A program made the translations under genes and the position numbers. DNA of 64,000 bases from Ancylobacter novellus DSM 506 (GTDB lineage: Bacteria > Pseudomonadota > Alphaproteobacteria > Rhizobiales > Xanthobacteraceae): contig NC_014217.1 of the NCBI RefSeq assembly GCF_000092925.1, positions 3,534,001-3,598,000 of the forward strand, in the 5' to 3' direction. Under the pieces are notes generated by a model. It worked only from the letters and a program-made list of their open reading frames with translations, ran no database searches and was not told where the DNA came from. The first letter of the stretch is position 1; each line of letters starts with the position of its first letter. This document shows positions 35,793-45,059 of this stretch, one piece after another.

Positions 35793-35828
35793 AAAAGCCG
35801 CGCTGATTCGCTCAGCGCGGCTTTTTTC
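35793..35828 (+). terminator. Rho-independent terminator of mucR
   Basis: The arm AAGCCGCGCTGA, loop TTCGC and exact complement TCAGCGCGGCTT continue into TTTTCTTTTC. An A-run precedes the stem, so it also works on the minus strand for the converging amidotransferase gene. Confidence 0.93.
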
Positions 35829-35851
35829 TTTTCGCGGCGATCACAATTCTT

Positions 35852-36601
35852 CTATCGCGCCGGCGCGGTGCCGCCGGCCAGCCAATGGTCGAGGAAGGCG
35901 TCCAGCCACAGGCGGATGCGCCCGTCATGCTGCAGCCGGTCGAGGAAATGCGCGCCGCGCGGCCGCGCGCCGGGCAGGTCGAGCCGCGCGCTGCCGCGCA
36001 CCGTCCAGCGGCACATCATGTGATGCGTCACCTCCGGGTGAAACTGCAGCCCATAGGCCGCCGGACCATAGCGGAAGGCCTGGTTGGGAAAGGTCTGTCC
36101 CTCGGCGAGCAGCTCGGCACCCTCCGCCAGCTCGAAGCCCTCGCGGTGCCAGTGATAGACATGATCGGGCCACGCCGCCGCGTCCTCGCCCTCCAGCGCG
36201 CCGGCGAGCAGCGCCGCGCCGGCGCCCGTCGCCTGGATCGGGTAGTAGCCGATCTCCACCAGCCCTTGCGGATGCGGCGCCACCTGCGCGCCGAGGTGGC
36301 GGGCCAGCATCTGGGCGCCGAGGCAGATGCCGAGATAGGGCTTGCCCTCGCCGAGCGGCACGCGGATCCAGTCGATCTCGGCGCGCACATAGTCGTGGCA
36401 GTCATTGGCGCTCTGCGGCCCGCCGAAGATCACCGCCCCGGCGTGCCCGGCGAGCGTCGCCGGCAGGATCTCGCCGAGGCAGGGGCGCCGGACGTCGAGC
36501 CGGTAGCCGCGCTCGACGAGCAGCCTCCCCACCCGTCCGGGCGAGGAACGCTCCTGGTGCAGCACGATCAGGACGGGCAGCGGATGGGAAGCGGAAGCCA
36601 T
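35852..36601 (-). CDS. Class I glutamine amidotransferase (GATase1, GMP-synthase-like)
   Basis: 249 aa. VLIVLHQERSSPGRVG at the N-terminus, AVIFGGPQSAND, nucleophile elbow YLGICLGAQMLARHLG (Cys), and QFHPEVTHHM (His-Glu). This is the free-standing amidotransferase class related to the GuaA glutaminase domain and YfeJ-like proteins. Some act on gamma-glutamyl compounds; the real substrate is unknown. It lies 125 bp downstream of the TerB-like gene on the same strand. Confidence 0.88.
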   Translation of the reverse strand: MASASHPLPVLIVLHQERSSPGRVGRLLVERGYRLDVRRPCLGEILPATLAGHAGAVIFGGPQSANDCHDYVRAEIDWIRVPLGEGKPYLGICLGAQMLARHLGAQVAPHPQGLVEIGYYPIQATGAGAALLAGALEGEDAAAWPDHVYHWHREGFELAEGAELLAEGQTFPNQAFRYGPAAYGLQFHPEVTHHMMCRWTVRGSARLDLPGARPRGAHFLDRLQHDGRIRLWLDAFLDHWLAGGTAPAR

Positions 36602-36726
36602 TTTGCGTCAGGCACGGGCCGGAGGAATGGACGGGCGACTCAAGCGAGCCTGTTCCGGCAAGCAAGGATGACGCCACGGATCGGACCGGCGTTCAAGCCG
36701 CGGCGCGACGCGCCCCGCAATCTCGA

Positions 36727-37185
36727 TCAGTCGTCGAAATCGTCGCGCACGCGCTTGCGGATCTGCACGCGGTCGCGCGAGGAGACGTTGAGCAGCTCGG
36801 CCGCGCGCCAGACCAGATTGTCCTCGAACTCGGTCAGGCCGCCATCGGCATAGGCGACCTCGAACATCATCTCGACCACGCGCTTGCGCCCTTCCTCGTC
36901 CATGGCGCGGTTGAGCACGCTGGTGAAGGCGTAGAGGTCGACGGCCTCGGCGTCGCGGGCGATCGCGGCTTCCAGCAGCTTCTCGGCGTCGCCCTCGTTG
37001 AGATTGAAGCGGTCGGCGAGCAGGCGGCGCAGCTTGGCCATCTCATCAGCGCCGATCACCCCGTCAATGGTGACGACATGCACCAGCAGCGCCGCCGCGG
37101 CGAGGCGGTAATCGTTCTCGGCAAAGGCAGAAGCTCGGCCGCCGCCGGCAATCTCGGCGATGAAATCGGTCAACGAGCGCAGCAT
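36727..37185 (-). CDS. TerB-like (tellurite resistance/DUF533-type) protein
   Basis: 152 aa, helical. LAAAALLVHVVTIDGVIGADEM and MMFEVAYADGGLTEFEDNLVWRAAELL are the two acidic EF-hand-like halves typical of the TerB superfamily. Cytosolic; the role in tellurite resistance is proven only for operons with other ter genes, which are absent here. Gene pairs of this protein with a class I amidotransferase are common in Rhizobiales as far as I recall. Confidence 0.87.
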   Translation of the reverse strand: MLRSLTDFIAEIAGGGRASAFAENDYRLAAAALLVHVVTIDGVIGADEMAKLRRLLADRFNLNEGDAEKLLEAAIARDAEAVDLYAFTSVLNRAMDEEGRKRVVEMMFEVAYADGGLTEFEDNLVWRAAELLNVSSRDRVQIRKRVRDDFDD

Positions 37186-37503
37186 GCCGGCGGGCTCCCC
37201 TGCGGCGTGGCGGACGGGCGAAAAATGAAAGGGGGCCCGGCGTCTAGGCCTTCGTCGTGCCTAACGTAATCGCCGGCGCGGCGCAACGCCCGCCATCTCG
37301 TGCACGACATATCCGCCGTGCGGCGGTGCAACGACGCCACACATGATCAGGCATTTGCGACAGCGGCGGTTCGGTCGATGCCTTCCCAAAAAAGGCCTGC
37401 CCCAGACAAAAAGCGCCCGACGGGGTCGAGGAACCCGCCGGGGGAGAGGTTGGAGAAAGATGTCGCGCCGCGCGGCGCGGACCACCGGGCCCGCGCCGCC
37501 GGC
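37186..37503. other. Intergenic gap, nothing recognised
   Basis: 318 bp between the TerB-like gene start and the GntR gene stop, both on the minus strand. It must carry the promoter of the TerB-like gene. No convincing gene, RNA, repeat or strong terminator was found. Confidence 0.5.
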
Positions 37504-38235
37504 CTATTCCAGATAGTCGGCGAAGCGGGCCACATGCTCGGCGAGGCCGAGCGCATGGTTGCGCACCAGCACCTCGGCGGCGCCGGTGTCGCGCGCCTCC
37601 AGCGCCTGGATGATGGCGAGGTGGTCCTGGATCGAGCGGTCGGCCCGGTCCTCCTCGCCGATCGTCTTGCGGCGGATCATGCGCATATGGGTGAACAGGT
37701 TCTCGGCAAGGCCCTCGAGGATGCCGTTGCCGCCCATGGCGATGATGGTCTGGTGGAACTGGATGTTGATCTCGGAATATTCGTCGAGCTTGGCGTGGGG
37801 AGCTTCATCGCCCTCGTCGAAGGAGGCGAACATCTGCCGCAGCCGGCCGATCTCCTCGTCGCTCGCATTCATCGTGATCAGCCGGGCGGCGAGGCTTTCC
37901 AGCGCCGCCCAGACCTGGATCATCTCGATCACCTCGCGCTTGGTCTTGCGCACCACATAGATGCCGCGGCGCGGCACCGAGTGGACGAAGCCCTCGCGTT
38001 CGAGCTGCGCCATCGCCTCGCGCACCGGGGTGCGGCTGACGCCCAGGCTCTGGGCGAGCTGGCGCTCGTCGAGGCGCACCTCGTTGGGCTGGTCGTAGAT
38101 GTTGAGCGAGACGATGACCTCCTTCAGCGCGGCATAGGCGCGGTTCTTGAAGGTCGAGGTGTCCTCGAGCGGCGCCACGGAGAGCTTGGCGGCGCCGCCG
38201 TTGACCCGGCGAATGGTGCTTTCCACGCTCATCAT
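37504..38235 (-). CDS. GntR-family (FCD type) regulator of the tct operon
   Basis: 243 aa, start MMSVESTIRRVNG. Winged helix ~30-100: YDQPNEVRLDERQLAQSLGV, SRTPVREAMAQLEREGFV and VPRRGIYV. The C-terminal FCD ligand domain (~105-235) has the metal-binding Asp/His residues in INIQFHQTIIAMGGN and the helix ending NHALGLAEHVA. Last in the tctC-tctB-tctA order and on the same strand, so it likely controls that transporter in response to a carboxylate. A TTTGG-CATA-CCAAA site upstream of tctC fits the FadR/FCD operator pattern. Confidence 0.9.
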   Translation of the reverse strand: MMSVESTIRRVNGGAAKLSVAPLEDTSTFKNRAYAALKEVIVSLNIYDQPNEVRLDERQLAQSLGVSRTPVREAMAQLEREGFVHSVPRRGIYVVRKTKREVIEMIQVWAALESLAARLITMNASDEEIGRLRQMFASFDEGDEAPHAKLDEYSEINIQFHQTIIAMGGNGILEGLAENLFTHMRMIRRKTIGEEDRADRSIQDHLAIIQALEARDTGAAEVLVRNHALGLAEHVARFADYLE

Positions 38236-38520
38236 GACGCTTCCATCCCGAACCCGGCCACGGGCGCGTGCCCGCTCTGTCGGGAATGAAGCCTGAGATC
38301 GGCATTGAACATTGGCGTTGCCTCCCGTCCCCGAAACACCGGCACGCGCCCCGCTTGGCCGGCCACCTTCTCTGCGTGGCTCTGGCAGCGGGATAGTCGC
38401 GACCGGCGATTGCCCGATCTCCCTCTCCGGGGGCGAGGGATTCGGCGGAAGGGCGATTTGCCCCGCCCTTCGCCTGGGCGCCGTACCGGCGTTACGCTGG
38501 GCAACGCCGTTTCGGCCGAA

Positions 38521-38546
38521 ACCCGCCGCGCCATGGCGCGGCGGGT
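38521..38546. terminator. Hairpin after tctA
   Basis: ACCCGCCGCGCC and its exact complement around AT, a 12-bp symmetric stem 16 bp past the tctA stop (minus strand). No T-run. The 326-bp tctA-gntR gap also contains the palindrome TTTCGGCCGAAA next to it; nothing else is seen in that gap. Confidence 0.6.
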
Positions 38547-38561
38547 ATTGATCGGTCGACC

Positions 38562-40082
38562 TCAGGCCGGCTGGGCGGAATGGCCGCGCAGCTTGCTGAA
38601 GAGGATGGCGATGAGCGGCCACAGGCCGGCGACGACGCCGAGACCCATGATCGAGGACACCAGCCCGTTCGACCAGAAGACCGTCAGCGAGCCGCCCGAG
38701 TAGAGCAGGGCCTGGCGGAAGGCTTCCTCGGCGCTGTCGCCCAGGACGATCGCCAGAACCAGCGGCGCCAGCGGGTAGTTCGTCTTCTTCAGCAGATAGC
38801 CGAGGACGCCGAACACCATCATCATCAGCACGTCGAACACGTTGTTGTTCACCGTGTAGGCACCGATGGCGCAGATCACCAGGATCACCGGAGCGATGAT
38901 CGAGAAGGGGATGCGCAGGATCGAGGCGAACAGCGGCACCGTGGTCAGCACGAGGATGAGGCCGACGATGTTGCCGAGATACATGGAGGCGATGAGGCCC
39001 CACACGAACTCGGCCTGCTCGACGAACAGCATCGGGCCGGGCTGGAGACCCCAGATCAGCAGGCCGCCGAGCAGAACCGCGGCGGTCGGCGAACCGGGGA
39101 CGCCCAGCGCCAGCATCGGCAGCATGGCGGCCGTACCGGCGGCGTGCGCGGCGGTCTCGGGGGCGACGACGCCCTCGATCTCGCCATTGCCGAAGTTCTT
39201 GCCGTTCTTCGACATGCGCTTGGCGATGCCGTAGGACATGAACGAGGCGGGCGTCGCACCGGCGGGCGTGATGCCCATCCAGCAGCCGATGATGCAGGAG
39301 CGCAGCGAGGTCATCCAGAAGCGCGGCAGCGTCTTCCAGGTCTTCCACACCACGCGCGGGTCGATCTTCGCCGCCTTGCCGCGGAACTCCAGGCCTTCTT
39401 CCATCGTGAGCAGGATCTCGCCGATGCCGAAGAGACCGATGACCGCGATGAGGAAGTCGAAGCCGTTGAGCAGTTCGGTGATGCCGAAGGTCAGGCGAAG
39501 CTGGCCGGTCACCATGTCGAGGCCGACCGCGGCGAGCGCGAAGCCGATCATCATGGAAACGATGGTCTTGGCCGGCGGCTCCTTGCTCATGCCCACGAAG
39601 GAGGCGAAGGCGAGGAAGTAGACCGCGAACTTCTCGGCCGGACCGAACTGCAGCGCGAACTGCGCGACCAGCGGAGCGATCAGCGTGATCATGACGATCG
39701 CGAAGAAGGCGCCGACGAAGGACGACGTGAACGCCGCCGTGAGCGCCTCGCCCGCGCGGCCCGACCGCGCCATTGGATGGCCGTCGAAGGTCGTAGCCAC
39801 CGACCACGGCTCACCGGGGATGTTGAACAGCACCGAGGTGATGGCGCCGCCGAACAGCGCACCCCAGTAGATACAGGTCAGCAGGATGATCGCCGAGGTC
39901 GGCGACATGGAGAAGGTGAGCGGCAGCAGGATGGCGACGCCGTTGGCGCCGCCGAGGCCCGGCAGCACGCCGATGATGACACCCAGCAGGATGCCGATCA
40001 CCATCAGGAGGATGTTGAACGGATCGGAAGCGATTCCGAACCCGTGGTAGAGGTATGTGAAATTCTCAGCGATCATGTTCAT
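38562..40082 (-). CDS. tctA: Tripartite tricarboxylate transporter large membrane subunit TctA
   Basis: 506 aa, about 12 TM helices. Starts MNMIAENFTYLYHGF and carries GVLPGLGGANGVAILLPLTF and GAITSVLFNIPGEPWS, both conserved in TctA. The segment AAHAAGTAAMLPMLALGVPG is the repeated counterpart. It forms the transport channel with TctB, driven by Na+ or H+ gradient, and takes substrate from the periplasmic TctC. Starts 40 bp after the tctB stop. Confidence 0.95.
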   Translation of the reverse strand: MNMIAENFTYLYHGFGIASDPFNILLMVIGILLGVIIGVLPGLGGANGVAILLPLTFSMSPTSAIILLTCIYWGALFGGAITSVLFNIPGEPWSVATTFDGHPMARSGRAGEALTAAFTSSFVGAFFAIVMITLIAPLVAQFALQFGPAEKFAVYFLAFASFVGMSKEPPAKTIVSMMIGFALAAVGLDMVTGQLRLTFGITELLNGFDFLIAVIGLFGIGEILLTMEEGLEFRGKAAKIDPRVVWKTWKTLPRFWMTSLRSCIIGCWMGITPAGATPASFMSYGIAKRMSKNGKNFGNGEIEGVVAPETAAHAAGTAAMLPMLALGVPGSPTAAVLLGGLLIWGLQPGPMLFVEQAEFVWGLIASMYLGNIVGLILVLTTVPLFASILRIPFSIIAPVILVICAIGAYTVNNNVFDVLMMMVFGVLGYLLKKTNYPLAPLVLAIVLGDSAEEAFRQALLYSGGSLTVFWSNGLVSSIMGLGVVAGLWPLIAILFSKLRGHSAQPA

Positions 40083-40122
40083 GGGGCGCTTTCCCTTGGC
40101 GGGCCTTCTTGTTCGTGCCTGA

Positions 40123-40623
40123 TCAAAGTCCGAGCATCGCCTCGATCGGCCCCTTGGGGAGCGGGATCAGGAACCAGCGCTCGAGCGTGATGTAGAAGAA
40201 GGCCGGCACGCCGAAGGCCACGGCCATAGCCAGCGGCCAGCCATATTTGCCCAGCCAAATCATGAAGACGAGGATGAGCAGCACGGACGGCAGGTAGATG
40301 CCCAGGAACGGTACCAGCGCGACATAGATGCAGGACGGGATCAGCACCTTCAGCACCTGGCCGAGTTGCCCCCATTCGGCGAACAGCGTGCGGTCCTCCT
40401 CGCGCATGCCCTGCACGAGATTGATCAGGCTGCAACCCAGGATGATGAGGCTGATATAGAAGGGGAAGAAGCCGGCCTGCGGGCCGTCCGGGCCCCAGCC
40501 GACGCCGACGAGATAGCTGCCGTAGAGGACGATGAGGCCGAACAGAAGGGTTAGAAGTGCGGTGCCGATCTCGACGGCGCGCTGCTTCGGTCCCGTGCCG
40601 CCCGCTCCATGAGCCTGTTCCAT
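40123..40623 (-). CDS. tctB: Tripartite tricarboxylate transporter small membrane subunit TctB
   Basis: 166 aa with four TM helices (from ~22 to the end). Starts MEQAHGAGGTGPKQRAVEIG; GPDGPQAGFFPFYISLIIL is the typical TctB 'GPxPGFFP' region. TctB has no known catalytic residues and pairs with TctA. The region upstream (251 bp to tctC) contains two hairpins. Confidence 0.92.
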   Translation of the reverse strand: MEQAHGAGGTGPKQRAVEIGTALLTLLFGLIVLYGSYLVGVGWGPDGPQAGFFPFYISLIILGCSLINLVQGMREEDRTLFAEWGQLGQVLKVLIPSCIYVALVPFLGIYLPSVLLILVFMIWLGKYGWPLAMAVAFGVPAFFYITLERWFLIPLPKGPIEAMLGL

Positions 40624-40672
40624 GACGATGTCTCCGAAAATCCGCGCAAAGGCAAACCCGCGCAAGAGACCT

Positions 40673-40694
40673 GCCGGCGGGTCCTCCCGCCGGC
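40673..40694. terminator. Intra-operon hairpin between tctC and tctB
   Basis: GCCGGCGGG and CCCGCCGGC around TCCT, a nine-bp perfect stem. With the hairpin just after tctC it would reduce read-through or stabilise the tctC message, giving more binding protein than membrane subunits. Confidence 0.5.
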
Positions 40695-40858
40695 GGCACA
40701 CTCGGCGCCAGCCCGCTCTAAAGGTTTCTTGTTGTGTCTCGCCCGGAGGCGGTGGGGCGGGGACGCTCATGCGCCCCGCGGCCACTCTTGCCGCGATCCG
40801 GCGAGGATCGCGCGGCCGGCGGTGCCATCACGACATCCGGCCGGCCGTGCTCGGGCTT

Positions 40859-40875
40859 ACGCCGTCAGTCGGCGT
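40859..40875 (-). terminator. Short hairpin abutting the tctC stop
   Basis: ACGCCG and CGGCGT around a five-base loop, touching the tctC stop codon. A six-bp stem, GC-rich, without T-run; probably a 3' protecting structure, not a full terminator. Confidence 0.4.
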
Positions 40876-41885
40876 CAGTTACCGGCGATGAAGCCGGCTT
40901 CCTGCATCAGGCCCTTATGGGTCTTCTCGGCCTGATCGACCCAGGCCTTGAACTCGTCACCGGCCATGAAGGTCTGGTTGAAGGCACCATCCTTCATCAG
41001 CTGCTTCCACTCGGGGGTCTCGCGGACCTTCTTGAAGACGTTGACGAAGTAGTCGACCTGCTCCTGGCTCACGCCCGGGGGCATGAAGATGCCGCGCAGC
41101 ATCAGATACTCGACGTCGATGCCGGCCGACTTGCAGGTCGGGACCGACGACCAGGACAGGTCACCCTGGATCTTATCGGTGTAGGGCAGGGTCTTGGAGT
41201 CGAACACGCAGAGCGGGCGCACCTTGTCGCCGCGCCACTGGGACACCGCCTCGATGGGGTTGTTCACCGAGGAGTTGATGTGGCCGCCGACGAGCTGCAC
41301 CGCGACTTCGCCGCCGCCCTTGTACGGGATGTAGGTCATCTTCTTGCCGACCGCCTTCTCGAAGGCGACGGTGATGATCTGGTCTTCCTGCTTCGAGCCG
41401 GTGCCGCCCATCTTGAAGGTGTTGTCCGGCGCCGCCTTGATGGCCGCGACGTAGTCCTGCGCGGTCTTGTAGGGCTCGGAGGCGTTCACCCACAGCACGA
41501 ACTCGTCGAGCGCCAGCATGGCGACGGGGGTGAGGTCCTTCCAGTTGAAGGGAATGCCGGTCGCAAGCGGGGTGGTGAACAGGTTGGAGAGCGTGATGAC
41601 AATCTTGTGCGGATTGCCCTTGTTGCTCTTCACGTCGAGGAAGCCCTCGCCGCCGGCGCCGCCCGACTTGTTGATGACGACGAGCTGGGTCGGCATGAGC
41701 TCATGCTTGGCGATGATGCCCTGAAGGGTACGGGCCATCTGGTCGGCACCGCCGCCGGTACCGGCCGGCACGATGAACTCGACCGGCTTGGTCGGCTGCC
41801 AGGCCGCGGCGGCCGGCAGCATGGACATTGCCGTCATGCCGAGCGCCGTCATCGCGCCAAGGCCGAGAGCATGGAAGTGTTTCAT
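40875..41885 (-). CDS. tctC: Tripartite tricarboxylate transporter periplasmic binding protein TctC (Bug family)
   Basis: 336 aa with a signal peptide (MKHFHALGLGAMTALGM to ~LPAAAA). KPVEFIVPAGTGGGADQMAR is the standard Bug/TctC N-terminus; VVINKSGGAGGEGFLDVKS and the IPYKGGGEVAVQLVGGHI region are also typical. Binds a carboxylate in the periplasm and delivers it to TctAB. The ligand cannot be told from sequence: Bug proteins bind citrate, dicarboxylates, amino acids or nicotinate. First gene of the operon. Confidence 0.93.
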   Translation of the reverse strand: MKHFHALGLGAMTALGMTAMSMLPAAAAWQPTKPVEFIVPAGTGGGADQMARTLQGIIAKHELMPTQLVVINKSGGAGGEGFLDVKSNKGNPHKIVITLSNLFTTPLATGIPFNWKDLTPVAMLALDEFVLWVNASEPYKTAQDYVAAIKAAPDNTFKMGGTGSKQEDQIITVAFEKAVGKKMTYIPYKGGGEVAVQLVGGHINSSVNNPIEAVSQWRGDKVRPLCVFDSKTLPYTDKIQGDLSWSSVPTCKSAGIDVEYLMLRGIFMPPGVSQEQVDYFVNVFKKVRETPEWKQLMKDGAFNQTFMAGDEFKAWVDQAEKTHKGLMQEAGFIAGN

Positions 41886-42071
41886 TTGGCGTTTCCTTCC
41901 CAAAGGGGTGTGGCGAACGACCGACTCTTTTGGTCGGCTTTCTGATTGGGCTGTGCCTCTCGTCGCGACCGGCACAGCCTGATAGCCGGCGACCTTGTTA
42001 TGTCTCTCGCCGGATATTCTGTGGAATAACTTGTACCAAGACGGCATCAAAGCCAAGCGCAATTTCGAAAC

Positions 42072-42093
42072 TACGTTGCTGCAACGCAACGTA
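42072..42093. promoter_or_regulatory. Inverted repeat TACGTTGC-N6-GCAACGTA upstream of tctC
   Basis: Eight-base perfect arms, with a second overlapping repeat CGTTGC-T-GCAACG (42074-42086). The size and symmetry suit a dimeric regulator. About 190 bp upstream of the tctC start codon. Confidence 0.45.
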
Positions 42094-42124
42094 AGCTGGT
42101 ATTACGTATTTACATTATAATGTA

Positions 42125-42138
42125 TTTGGCATACCAAA
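42125..42138. promoter_or_regulatory. Candidate GntR (FCD) operator upstream of tctC
   Basis: TTTGGCATACCAAA: five-base arms around CATA. FCD-type GntR regulators commonly bind TGGTATACCA-like palindromes, and an FCD regulator is the last gene of this operon. About 240 bp upstream of the tctC start, in the AT-rich part. Confidence 0.5.
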
Positions 42139-42619
42139 CTTGGAATAATTTATATCTAATAATGTGTGGGCGCATATCTTATTAAGTAAACCGTTGATCA
42201 GGAAGCCTTTTTAATCAAGCATCCCGGCCTCGGCGCCGCTCGGCGACCCGCCGACGTGCAACCTGCGCCAGTCGAGGCCGCTGTGCAAGTGCAGCGACGG
42301 GAATACTTTGCACAACCGACCCCGCCCGATTTCGTCCCCATATCGTCCGCATTTACGCCATAATGCTGCGGTGCAACATGTAAAGAGGCAGCCATGTCGG
42401 AGGTAGCCGGCACCCATCATCGCCCCGTCGCACAGTGCCGCGACAGTTCCGGCGGCCGTGCCCGGCGCTGTCGCGGTGCGGAATCGTTTTTGCTAGGACT
42501 TGGACGCGAGGCCTGCGTTCGCGTCCGCAATCCGGCCGCGATGCGGACGGATATGATGGCGCGGATGCCGCCATGAGGCGAGCTACGAGGCGAACCACGA
42601 GACGAGGAGACACTGCTCC

Positions 42620-44095
42620 ATGACCAGCCGCGTGATTCCGGTAGCTCCCTTCACGCTGACCGTCTTCGGCGCGACCGGCGACCTCTCCCGCCGCAAGCTT
42701 ATCCCCGCCCTGTTCCATCGCGACCTCGACGGCCAGATCCCGGACGAGGCGACGATCATCGGCGTGTCGCGCCGTCCGCTGAGCGACGACGAGTTCCGCG
42801 CCTTCGCCCGGCAAGCGCTGAACGACCACATCCCCGCCGCCGAGTTGCAGGGGCCGGAGGTCGACCGCTTCCTCGGCCGCCTCTCCTATGTCGCCGCCGA
42901 TGCCGGCGCCGAGCCCGGCTGGTCGGAGCTTGCAAGCCGCGTCGCGGCGCAGGCCGACCACGTCCCGGTCTATTACCTCGCCACCGCGCCGGCGCTTTTC
43001 GGGCCGATCTGCGAGAAGCTCGGCAAATACGGCCTCGCCGAGAACGGCCGCGTCGTCATCGAGAAGCCGATCGGCAAGGACCTGAAATCCGCCATCGCGC
43101 TCAACCAGCAGGTCGGGCGTATCTTCCCCGAGGACCGCGTCTACCGCATCGACCATTACCTGGGTAAGGAGACGGTGCAGAACCTGATGGCGTTGCGCTT
43201 CGCCAACGCCCTGTTCGAGCCTTTGTGGAACAACGCCCATATTGACCATGTGCAGATCACCGTCGCCGAGGCGCTCGGTGTCGAGGAGCGCGCCGGCTAT
43301 TACGACACCGCCGGCGCCATGCGCGACATGGTGCAGAACCACATGCTCCAGCTCCTCTGCCTCGTCGCCATGGAGCCGCCTTCCTCGCTCGACGCCGACG
43401 CGGTGCGCGACGAGAAGCTTAAAGTGCTGCGCGCGCTCAAGCCCATCGACGACCACAACATGGCGACCGTCACCGTGCGCGGGCAGTACCGCGCCGGCGC
43501 CTCGGCGGGCGGCGCGGTGCCCGGCTATCTGGAGGAGCTCGGCTCCTCGCGCAGCCAGACCGAGACCTTCGTCGCGGTGAAGGCGGAGGTGGAGAACTGG
43601 CGCTGGGCCGGCGTGCCGTTCTACCTGCGCACCGGCAAGCGGCTCGCCTCGCGCGTCTCGGAGATCGTGGTCAATTTCCGCCCCGTGCCGCATTCGGTGT
43701 TCGACGACACGGCCGGCCCGATCGATCCCAACCGCCTCGTCATCCGCCTGCAGCCGGACGAGGGCGTGAAGCTGTGGCTGATGATCAAGGACCCCGGCCC
43801 GGGCGGCATCCGCCTCACACATGTGCCGCTCGACATGAGCTTCGCCAAGGCGTTCAAGGTGCGCAATCCCGACGCCTATGAGCGGCTGATCCTCGACGTG
43901 GTGCGCGGCAACCAGACCCTGTTCATGCGCCGCGACGAGGTCGAGGCGGCCTGGCGCTGGGTCGATCCGATCCTGGAGGCCTGGCGCAGCGCCAAGGAGC
44001 CGCCGCGCCCCTACACCGCCGGCACCTGGGGCCCGTCCGCCGCCATCGCCCTCATCGAGCGCGACGGCCGGACGTGGCTGGAGGACGGCGCGTGA
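42620..44095 (+). CDS. zwf: Glucose-6-phosphate 1-dehydrogenase
   Basis: 491 aa, the usual length. NADP site [17 protein letters not shown], then EKPIGKDL, and the active-site [21 protein letters not shown] (catalytic His in DHYLGKE). Oxidises glucose 6-phosphate to 6-phosphogluconolactone. First of the Entner-Doudoroff set zwf-pgl-edd on this strand. ATG preceded by GAGGAGA. Confidence 0.97.
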   Translation: MTSRVIPVAPFTLTVFGATGDLSRRKLIPALFHRDLDGQIPDEATIIGVSRRPLSDDEFRAFARQALNDHIPAAELQGPEVDRFLGRLSYVAADAGAEPGWSELASRVAAQADHVPVYYLATAPALFGPICEKLGKYGLAENGRVVIEKPIGKDLKSAIALNQQVGRIFPEDRVYRIDHYLGKETVQNLMALRFANALFEPLWNNAHIDHVQITVAEALGVEERAGYYDTAGAMRDMVQNHMLQLLCLVAMEPPSSLDADAVRDEKLKVLRALKPIDDHNMATVTVRGQYRAGASAGGAVPGYLEELGSSRSQTETFVAVKAEVENWRWAGVPFYLRTGKRLASRVSEIVVNFRPVPHSVFDDTAGPIDPNRLVIRLQPDEGVKLWLMIKDPGPGGIRLTHVPLDMSFAKAFKVRNPDAYERLILDVVRGNQTLFMRRDEVEAAWRWVDPILEAWRSAKEPPRPYTAGTWGPSAAIALIERDGRTWLEDGA

Positions 44096-44104
44096 ATAAT
44101 GCAC

Positions 44105-44212
44105 CCTCATCCTGAGGTGCGAGCGCAGCGAGCCTCGAAGGATGCTCGCTTAAGGGCACCCGAACGAGCATCCTTCGAGGCCCGGCCGTCGGCCGGGCAC
44201 CTCAGGATGAGG
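44105..44212. repeat. Dispersed palindromic repeat, family A copy 3
   Basis: 108 bp, nearly the same as the copy at 15888-15995, with the same order of arms: CCTCATCCTGAGGTGC...AGCCTCGAAGGATG, then CATCCTTCGAGGC...GCACCTCAGGATGAGG. Fills most of the 178 bp between zwf and pgl, inside the probable operon. Confidence 0.85.
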
Positions 44213-44273
44213 CCGCAAGGCTGGTAGCCGAACAAAAGCCGGCCATCGAGCCGGCAGATCAGGGAGACGACGC

Positions 44274-44972
44274 GTGAGCGGGCCGAGCATGCACGAATTC
44301 ACGGAGCGGGCAGCGTTGGCGAAAGCCCTGTCGGATTATATCGGAGCGGCACTGGCCGCGCGGGTCGCCCGCGACGGCATGGCGAGCCTCGCCGTGTCGG
44401 GCGGGCGCACGCCGACCGATTTCTTCGAGGAGCTGTCCACCCGCGACCTGCCCTGGAGCAAGATCGCCATCACGCTGGTCGACGAGCGCTGGGTGCGCGA
44501 GACCTCGGACCGCTCCAATGCCGCGCTGGTGCGCCATCATCTGCTCAGGAACCGCGCCGCCGGCGCGAAGTTCGTTCCCCTCGCCAATGACGCACCGACG
44601 CCCGAAGCGGGCCTGTTCGCCGTCAACGAGGCGCTGGAGGACCTGTCCTGGCCGCTGGCCGCGGCCGTGCTCGGCATGGGCGACGACGGCCACACCGCCT
44701 CCTTCTTCCCCGGCGGCGACCATCTCGACGAGGCGATCGACCCCGCGGGCAGCCTCGGCCTGATCCCGATGCACGCGCCCGCCGCCGGCGAACCGCGCAT
44801 CACCCTCACCCTCCCCGTGCTGCTGGCGGCCGACGCGCTGGCGCTGCATATCGAGGGCGAGGGCAAGCGCGCGGTTCTCGTGAAGGCGCAGGGCGAGGGC
44901 CCGGCGACCGACATGCCGATCCGCGCCGTGCTGCGGGCACCTCGCCCGCTCGACATCTTCTGGGCTCCTTAA
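44274..44972 (+). CDS. pgl: 6-phosphogluconolactonase
   Basis: 232 aa. GTG start (MSGPSMHEF) after AGGGAGA; an in-frame ATG 15 bp further lacks such a site. Motifs: SLAVSGGRTPTDFFEELS, TLVDERWVRETSDRSN and VLGMGDDGHTASFFPGGDHL, typical of the SOL/DevB type. Hydrolyses 6-phosphogluconolactone to 6-phosphogluconate between Zwf and Edd. Confidence 0.95.
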   Translation: MSGPSMHEFTERAALAKALSDYIGAALAARVARDGMASLAVSGGRTPTDFFEELSTRDLPWSKIAITLVDERWVRETSDRSNAALVRHHLLRNRAAGAKFVPLANDAPTPEAGLFAVNEALEDLSWPLAAAVLGMGDDGHTASFFPGGDHLDEAIDPAGSLGLIPMHAPAAGEPRITLTLPVLLAADALALHIEGEGKRAVLVKAQGEGPATDMPIRAVLRAPRPLDIFWAP

Positions 44973-45059
44973 AGCCCCACCTTTTCCAGCGGCGCCGCCG
45001 GGGCGCCGTCCACCACGACCGGCCGGGTCGCTCCGGCCGTTGACCTGAGGGAGAGCCGC

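Larger units (their letters stand above)
41886..42619. promoter_or_regulatory. 734-bp divergent regulatory region of tctC and zwf
   Basis: No convincing gene. The part at 42085-42200 is strongly AT-rich and holds most likely the tct promoter and two inverted repeats listed separately. The right part, up to the GAGGAGA ribosome-binding site of zwf, is GC-rich and holds only short open frames that I reject. Confidence 0.5.

Noticed and set aside
36727..37185. Tellurite resistance locus
   Set aside because: Only one TerB-like gene is present, without terC, terD or terZ; the fold alone does not imply that function.
42198..42576. Small open frames between tctC and zwf as possible peptides
   Set aside because: Rich in Cys, Arg and Gly with no recognisable domain or convincing ribosome-binding site; the region looks regulatory.
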